Positions 7,650-10,214 of a DNA stretch of 10,214 nucleotides are shown one piece after another. Position 1 is the first letter of the stretch, and each line of letters begins with the position of its first letter. The stretch is from Alphaproteobacteria bacterium. Its GTDB lineage: Bacteria > Pseudomonadota > Alphaproteobacteria > Rs-D84. A model generated the notes under the pieces. It did no database searches, was not told the origin of the DNA, and saw only the letters and a list, made by a program, of their open reading frames with translations. Location: assembly GCA_017964865.1 (NCBI GenBank), contig JAGCRE010000089.1, forward strand, positions 1 through 10,214, in the 5' to 3' direction. The translations under genes and the position numbers were made by a program.

Positions 7650-8353
7650 AGAAAATGACAATGATGCAACATTTTTCTGAATTGCGTCGTCGTATATTGT
7701 GGACGTTTGTTGTGTTTATTTTTGCGGCTGTGTTTGGTTGGTTTGTATCGCCAGTGATACAAGATTTTTTATCGGCACCATTGATGAATGTGTGGCCCGA
7801 TGGTGCAATGTTGTATTCTGGCATCGCGGATGGATTTATGATACGAATGTCAATGGCATTTCTGGTTGCGATTATTGTTGTGATACCGGTCGCATTGTGG
7901 AATCTGTGGATGTTTGTTGAACCGGGGTTAAAGGGGTGTGAACGTCGGTTTATATTTCCAATTTTAATCTTGTCACCGATATTGTTTCTGCTGGGGGCGG
8001 GGTTTGCGTTTTATGTGCTGTTACCATTTGTGTTTAGATTTTTTATTAACATAAACGAATCGTTATCTGTGCCATCTTTGTTATTGCCGGTGGCACGTGA
8101 TTATTTATCTTTTTCAATAAATTTATTAAAGGTTTTTGGTATCGCATTTCAATTACCGTTGGTTATGGTAATGCTGAATCGGTTGGGAATATTATCGCGT
8201 GCACGCGTTGTTCAAATGCGTCGATATGCGATTGTGATAATTGCAATTTTGGCCGCAATGGTAACACCCCCAGATATCGTATCCCAGATTTTACTGGCGG
8301 TGCCGATGTGGTTGTTGTTTGAATCGGGAATTTTATTTATGCGTGATAAATAA
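7646..8353 (+). CDS. tatC: Sec-independent protein translocase TatC
   Basis: Polytopic receptor that binds the twin-arginine signal peptide and forms the core of the Tat translocase in the inner membrane. The 235-residue product has six hydrophobic spans at about 16-35, 67-89, 102-127, 152-176, 190-206 and 210-229. The N-terminal HFSELRRRI stretch is the family signature. The cytoplasmic loop FVEPGLKGCERR keeps Phe90, Pro93 and the signal-binding Glu99 (E. coli Glu103). TPPDIVSQ before the last span is also typical. The length is near the usual 240-260. The start codon lies inside the tatB stop region (ATGA), as expected for a tatBC pair. Confidence 0.96.
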   Translation: MKKMTMMQHFSELRRRILWTFVVFIFAAVFGWFVSPVIQDFLSAPLMNVWPDGAMLYSGIADGFMIRMSMAFLVAIIVVIPVALWNLWMFVEPGLKGCERRFIFPILILSPILFLLGAGFAFYVLLPFVFRFFININESLSVPSLLLPVARDYLSFSINLLKVFGIAFQLPLVMVMLNRLGILSRARVVQMRRYAIVIIAILAAMVTPPDIVSQILLAVPMWLLFESGILFMRDK

Positions 8354-8388
8354 CGTATCGCATAACTGTTTATTTGTTGCCGAATTTG

Positions 8389-8397
8389 TGATATAAT
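8389..8397 (+). promoter_or_regulatory. Extended -10 promoter of the NlpD-like gene, possibly giving a leaderless mRNA
   Basis: TGATATAAT (8389-8397) is a TGn-TATAAT extended -10. No good -35 is found at the right distance; TTTATT at 8369-8374 with a 17-bp spacer is the best. Transcription would start about 7 bases after the -10, at or next to the GTG start codon at 8404. No Shine-Dalgarno lies between. Confidence 0.55.
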
Positions 8398-8403
8398 TTC
8401 GGT

Positions 8404-9141
8404 GTGAAAAAATTTGTATTGTCTTTATTGTTTGTTGTTACGGCATGTGATTTACAACCGAAAATAACGGCATTGCCCGATACGGTTGGTGAATTTATTT
8501 CGTCGCGTTATCCAACATTGTTGGCAGATCCAACGGCTCAGCCCGAAATTTATAATTCTGCTGCCACAGACTATGGGGTGTATGCGTCGCCTGAAATTTA
8601 TGGTGCGGGCGATGTTGATGACTATGTTTTGTATTCCAGTGTTGATGACTATATCGTGCCACCACAACCAGCGGAAGAAGAACCTTTGGCAGAATCGTTT
8701 GAAGAAACCCCAGAATCGACCGATACGGTTTACGATGAAAAAGAAGACGATATTTTATCCAATGAATTTGAAAGCGATGATGTGTTATCTGTCCCAGATA
8801 AAAAACAAGACGTGACAGAAAAACCAGACGAAAAAGAAGCACAAAAAGATGAAGATATTGCGTGGGACGAAAATGCAAATACCAATGATAAATTAGACGT
8901 TCCGGCATATACCAAAGAAAACGATAACCCCGATGTCATAACGGTTGCACGTGGTGATACATTGTATGTGTTGGCGAAAAAATATAACACAAGTGTTGAT
9001 GAATTAGCAAAGCTAAATGATTTGAAAGAACCGTATAAATTATTGGTTGGACAGAAACTGCGTATTCGTGCGGCGGCAAAACCAGAAGCAAAACCAGAAG
9101 TAAAACCCGCCCCAGAATCAAAACCAGAACAAGTTACATAA
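8404..9141 (+). CDS. nlpD: LysM lipoprotein, N-terminal half of an interrupted NlpD/DipM-like protein
   Basis: The 245-residue open part begins at GTG 8404; a stop codon at 8389-8391 in this frame blocks any earlier start. It has a short lipoprotein signal peptide, KKFVLSLLFVVTAC, with lipobox VTAC and modified Cys15; residue +2 is Asp. Residues about 20-175 are a low-complexity acidic spacer rich in Asp, Glu, Tyr and Pro. A LysM domain follows at about 178-221 (ARGDTLYVLAKKYNTSVDEL through VGQKLRI), which would bind peptidoglycan. The last 25 residues are a Lys-Pro-Glu linker cut by TAA 9139-9141. Alone it would be a membrane-anchored LysM protein without the LytM effector domain. The frame continues after the stop with matching composition, so I consider it truncated rather than naturally this short. 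Confidence 0.8.
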   Translation: MKKFVLSLLFVVTACDLQPKITALPDTVGEFISSRYPTLLADPTAQPEIYNSAATDYGVYASPEIYGAGDVDDYVLYSSVDDYIVPPQPAEEEPLAESFEETPESTDTVYDEKEDDILSNEFESDDVLSVPDKKQDVTEKPDEKEAQKDEDIAWDENANTNDKLDVPAYTKENDNPDVITVARGDTLYVLAKKYNTSVDELAKLNDLKEPYKLLVGQKLRIRAAAKPEAKPEVKPAPESKPEQVT

Positions 9142-9237
9142 AAGCCAAAAGAAGAACCGAAAGAGTTAGTCAAAGAAACGCCGAAAGAAACGGTCAAAGA
9201 AAAATCCAAAGAACCACACAAGGCAACGACAACGCGT
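9079..9237 (+). repeat. Lys-Pro-Glu low-complexity linker, first
   Basis: AAACCAGAA (Lys-Pro-Glu) recurs at 9079-9087, 9091-9099 and 9121-9129, followed after the TAA by further KPKEEPKE- and KETPKET-type units. It forms the flexible spacer between LysM 1 and LysM 2. The composition is continuous across the stop codon at 9139-9141. Confidence 0.75.
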
Positions 9238-9243
9238 GTCGAT

Positions 9244-10083
9244 GTGAACGAGGTTGTTGTTGAGCCGGGTGATACGTTGTATTCGTTGTCGCGTCGGTAT
9301 TCGATACCGGTGAATGATTTGGCGGTTATGAATAATTTGTCTGTGCCGTTTGCGTTGTATGCGGGGCAAAAGTTAAAGGTGCCAGATTTGGCATCAGCCC
9401 CAGTAAGGGTCGCAACAAAACCAACACCAAAGCCAGATGTAAAATCGGGGGGTGGGGCCAAGACGACAAAACCAGCCGATGCAAAAGATGTAAAACCGTC
9501 GCAGCCAAAGAAAGAAACCAAAGAAACAAAACCACAGCAACCAACGTCAAAACAGACGGAAAAACAGCCAGCTAAACAACCGGCACAAAAACAAAAAGCG
9601 GATGCGAAAAAGCCAGAACAAAAACCAAAACAGTCAACGACACCCACAAAGAAAGCATCGGTGCCGGCGGCACAAAAGAAAACACCAACCATTGCGGCAC
9701 GTTCGTCGTCTAAATTCTCGTGGCCTGTGCGGGGCAAGATTTTGTCGAATTATGGTGCCAAGACAAGTGGTCTGTTTAACGATGGTATAAATATTGCTGG
9801 AACAATCGGTGCGTCTGTATTGGCGGCCGAAAACGGTGTTGTTGCATACGCCGGGAACGAGGTTAAAGGTATGGGGAACCTGGTCATTATCCAGCATTCT
9901 GACGGGTGGATGACGGTCTATGCCCATATGGATTCGATGAACGTGCGTCGCGGAACCAGGGTCGGTGTAGGGCAGAAAATAGGGACGATTGGTAAGACCG
10001 GAAAAGTGGACAAGCCGCAATTACATTTCGAAGTGCGTAAAGGCACACGTGCATATAACCCAATTCAGTATTTGAAAAAGTAG
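9244..10083 (+). CDS. nlpD: LysM plus degenerate LytM/M23 domain, C-terminal half of the interrupted NlpD/DipM-like protein
   Basis: This open part lies in the same frame as 8404-9141. GTG 9244 is the first possible start after the TAA, but no Shine-Dalgarno precedes it and there is no signal peptide, so independent expression and export are doubtful. It encodes LysM 2 (VEPGDTLYSLSRRYSIPVNDL through AGQKLKV), a long Lys/Pro/Gln/Thr linker, and a LytM/M23 domain from FSWPVRGKI to NPIQYLKK. Using numbering of the joined protein, metal-site positions are degenerate. The usual FHxGID is FNDGIN (Asn459, Asn463) and the usual HLH is QLH (Gln539), while His508 and His541 remain. E. coli NlpD is similarly degenerate and activates an amidase instead of cutting peptidoglycan itself. 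I infer that role here, not an endopeptidase. Confidence 0.78.
   Translation: MNEVVVEPGDTLYSLSRRYSIPVNDLAVMNNLSVPFALYAGQKLKVPDLASAPVRVATKPTPKPDVKSGGGAKTTKPADAKDVKPSQPKKETKETKPQQPTSKQTEKQPAKQPAQKQKADAKKPEQKPKQSTTPTKKASVPAAQKKTPTIAARSSSKFSWPVRGKILSNYGAKTSGLFNDGINIAGTIGASVLAAENGVVAYAGNEVKGMGNLVIIQHSDGWMTVYAHMDSMNVRRGTRVGVGQKIGTIGKTGKVDKPQLHFEVRKGTRAYNPIQYLKK
9403..9693 (+). repeat. Lys-Pro-Gln-Thr low-complexity linker, second
   Basis: About 95 codons between LysM 2 and the LytM domain are dominated by AAA/AAG, CCA, CAA/CAG and ACA/ACG, with recurring Lys-Pro and Lys-Gln pairs (TKPTPKPDVK, KETKETKPQQPT, EKQPAKQPAQKQKA). It is a disordered, positively charged spacer, as is common in envelope LysM proteins. 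The bias explains a long but meaningless antisense reading frame here. Confidence 0.7.
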
Positions 10084-10096
10084 GTACGCAAAAAAC

Positions 10097-10124
10097 TTGC
10101 ATTTGTGACAAAAGCGGGTATAAT
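10097..10124 (+). promoter_or_regulatory. Promoter of tRNA-Lys
   Basis: TTGCAT (10097-10102), a 16-bp spacer and TATAAT (10119-10124) place the transcript start near 10131, about 4 bases before the tRNA. A C before the -35 (CTTGCA) also fits alphaproteobacterial preference. Confidence 0.65.
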
Positions 10125-10134
10125 TAGCGGCACT

Positions 10135-10210
10135 GGATGCATAGCTCAGTTGGTAGAGCAACTGACTCTTAATCAGTGGGTCCAGGGTTCGAGTCCCTGT
10201 GCGTCCACCA
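10135..10210 (+). tRNA. tRNA-Lys, anticodon CTT
   Basis: A complete 76-nt cloverleaf. The acceptor stem GGATGCA pairs with TGCGTCC (10200-10206, one U-G pair). The D arm is GCTC/GAGC with an AGTTGGTA loop. The anticodon stem is ACTGA/TCAGT around the loop CTCTTAA, with anticodon CTT at 10168-10170. The variable loop is GGGTC, and the T arm is CAGGG-TTCGAGT-CCCTG. Discriminator A and an encoded CCA (10208-10210) follow. It decodes AAG lysine codons. The tail of the window (10211-10214) is too short to show a terminator. Confidence 0.98.
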
Positions 10211-10214
10211 CGAA

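Larger units (their letters stand above)
8404..10083 (+). pseudogene. nlpD: NlpD/DipM-like LysM-LytM lipoprotein gene interrupted by one in-frame TAA
   Basis: Reading through codon 246 (TAA) gives one 559-codon frame. It runs lipoprotein signal, acidic spacer, LysM 1, Lys/Pro/Glu linker, LysM 2 (about 282-326), Lys/Pro/Gln/Thr linker, then the LytM domain (about 438-558). This is a normal architecture for NlpD/DipM-type activators of cell-wall amidases in daughter-cell separation. The 34 codons between the TAA and the next possible start (GTG 9244) contain no stop and keep the Lys/Glu/Pro composition of the linker. One base change, for example CAA to TAA, explains the break. It could be a true recent nonsense mutation, a strain variant, or a sequencing or assembly error; the sequence alone cannot decide. 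This entry overlaps the two CDS entries for the halves. Confidence 0.7.

Noticed and set aside
8339..8363. Imperfect inverted repeat around the tatC stop (ATGC-GATA against TATCGCAT)
   Set aside because: The stem has a 2-nt bulge, is AT-rich and has no T-run after it. It is not convincing as a terminator.
9139..9141. TAA as a reassigned sense codon or programmed readthrough site
   Set aside because: TAA ends most genes here, and UAA followed by A is not a known leaky context. A nonsense change or an error is simpler.
8730..9737. Long minus-strand open frame (335 codons), Phe/Cys/Gly/Ser rich
   Set aside because: It is the antisense of the Lys/Pro/Glu linkers, whose biased codons remove stop codons on the other strand. 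It has no recognisable domain and no start signals.

Overview
The window looks like a compact chromosomal housekeeping region of a Gram-negative, probably alphaproteobacterial, AT-leaning genome. Grounds: LolA, a twin-arginine translocase, a lipoprotein with LysM and LytM domains, an ftsL-ftsI pair, and the SUF gene order sufS then DUF59/sufT. The lineage is inferred from gene content and order only. Genes are very tightly packed (1-nt and 4-nt overlaps, 0-4 nt gaps), as in reduced or host-associated genomes. Stop codons behave as in the standard code: TAA is the usual stop, TAG and TGA also occur, and Trp is TGG. No phage, transposon, CRISPR array or defence locus is visible.

Layout. On the minus strand, bases 1-133 hold the start of a thioredoxin gene. 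It diverges from everything else across a 75-bp gap with an almost palindromic -10 region. On the plus strand, sufS-sufT-sufE (sulfur mobilisation for Fe-S clusters) runs into ftsL-ftsI (septal peptidoglycan synthesis), probably as one transcript from a promoter near 153-180. A second promoter (3937-3965) lies at the end of ftsI. It should drive recJ, a second DHH-family phosphoesterase (NrnA-like), lolA, and a tatB-like gene overlapping tatC. A third promoter, an extended -10 ending 6 bases before a GTG codon, precedes an NlpD/DipM-like lipoprotein gene. A tRNA-Lys(CTT) gene with its own promoter closes the window.

How the genes connect. The second half is largely envelope biology. TatBC exports folded proteins, LolA carries lipoproteins across the periplasm, and NlpD/DipM-type proteins activate septal amidases, which links functionally to FtsL/FtsI. 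RecJ and NrnA act in DNA repair and in oligonucleotide turnover.

The most notable point is that the NlpD-like gene is broken by one in-frame TAA (9139-9141). The first half keeps the lipoprotein signal, an acidic spacer and LysM 1. The second half keeps LysM 2 and the LytM domain in the same frame but has no export signal or credible ribosome binding site. Smaller oddities are a KTG-to-KTA change in FtsI, a probable leaderless mRNA for the lipoprotein, a TatB-like protein without the usual Gly-Pro hinge, and an ftsL-ftsI pair outside its usual division-cluster context. I did not find a clear new multi-gene system.
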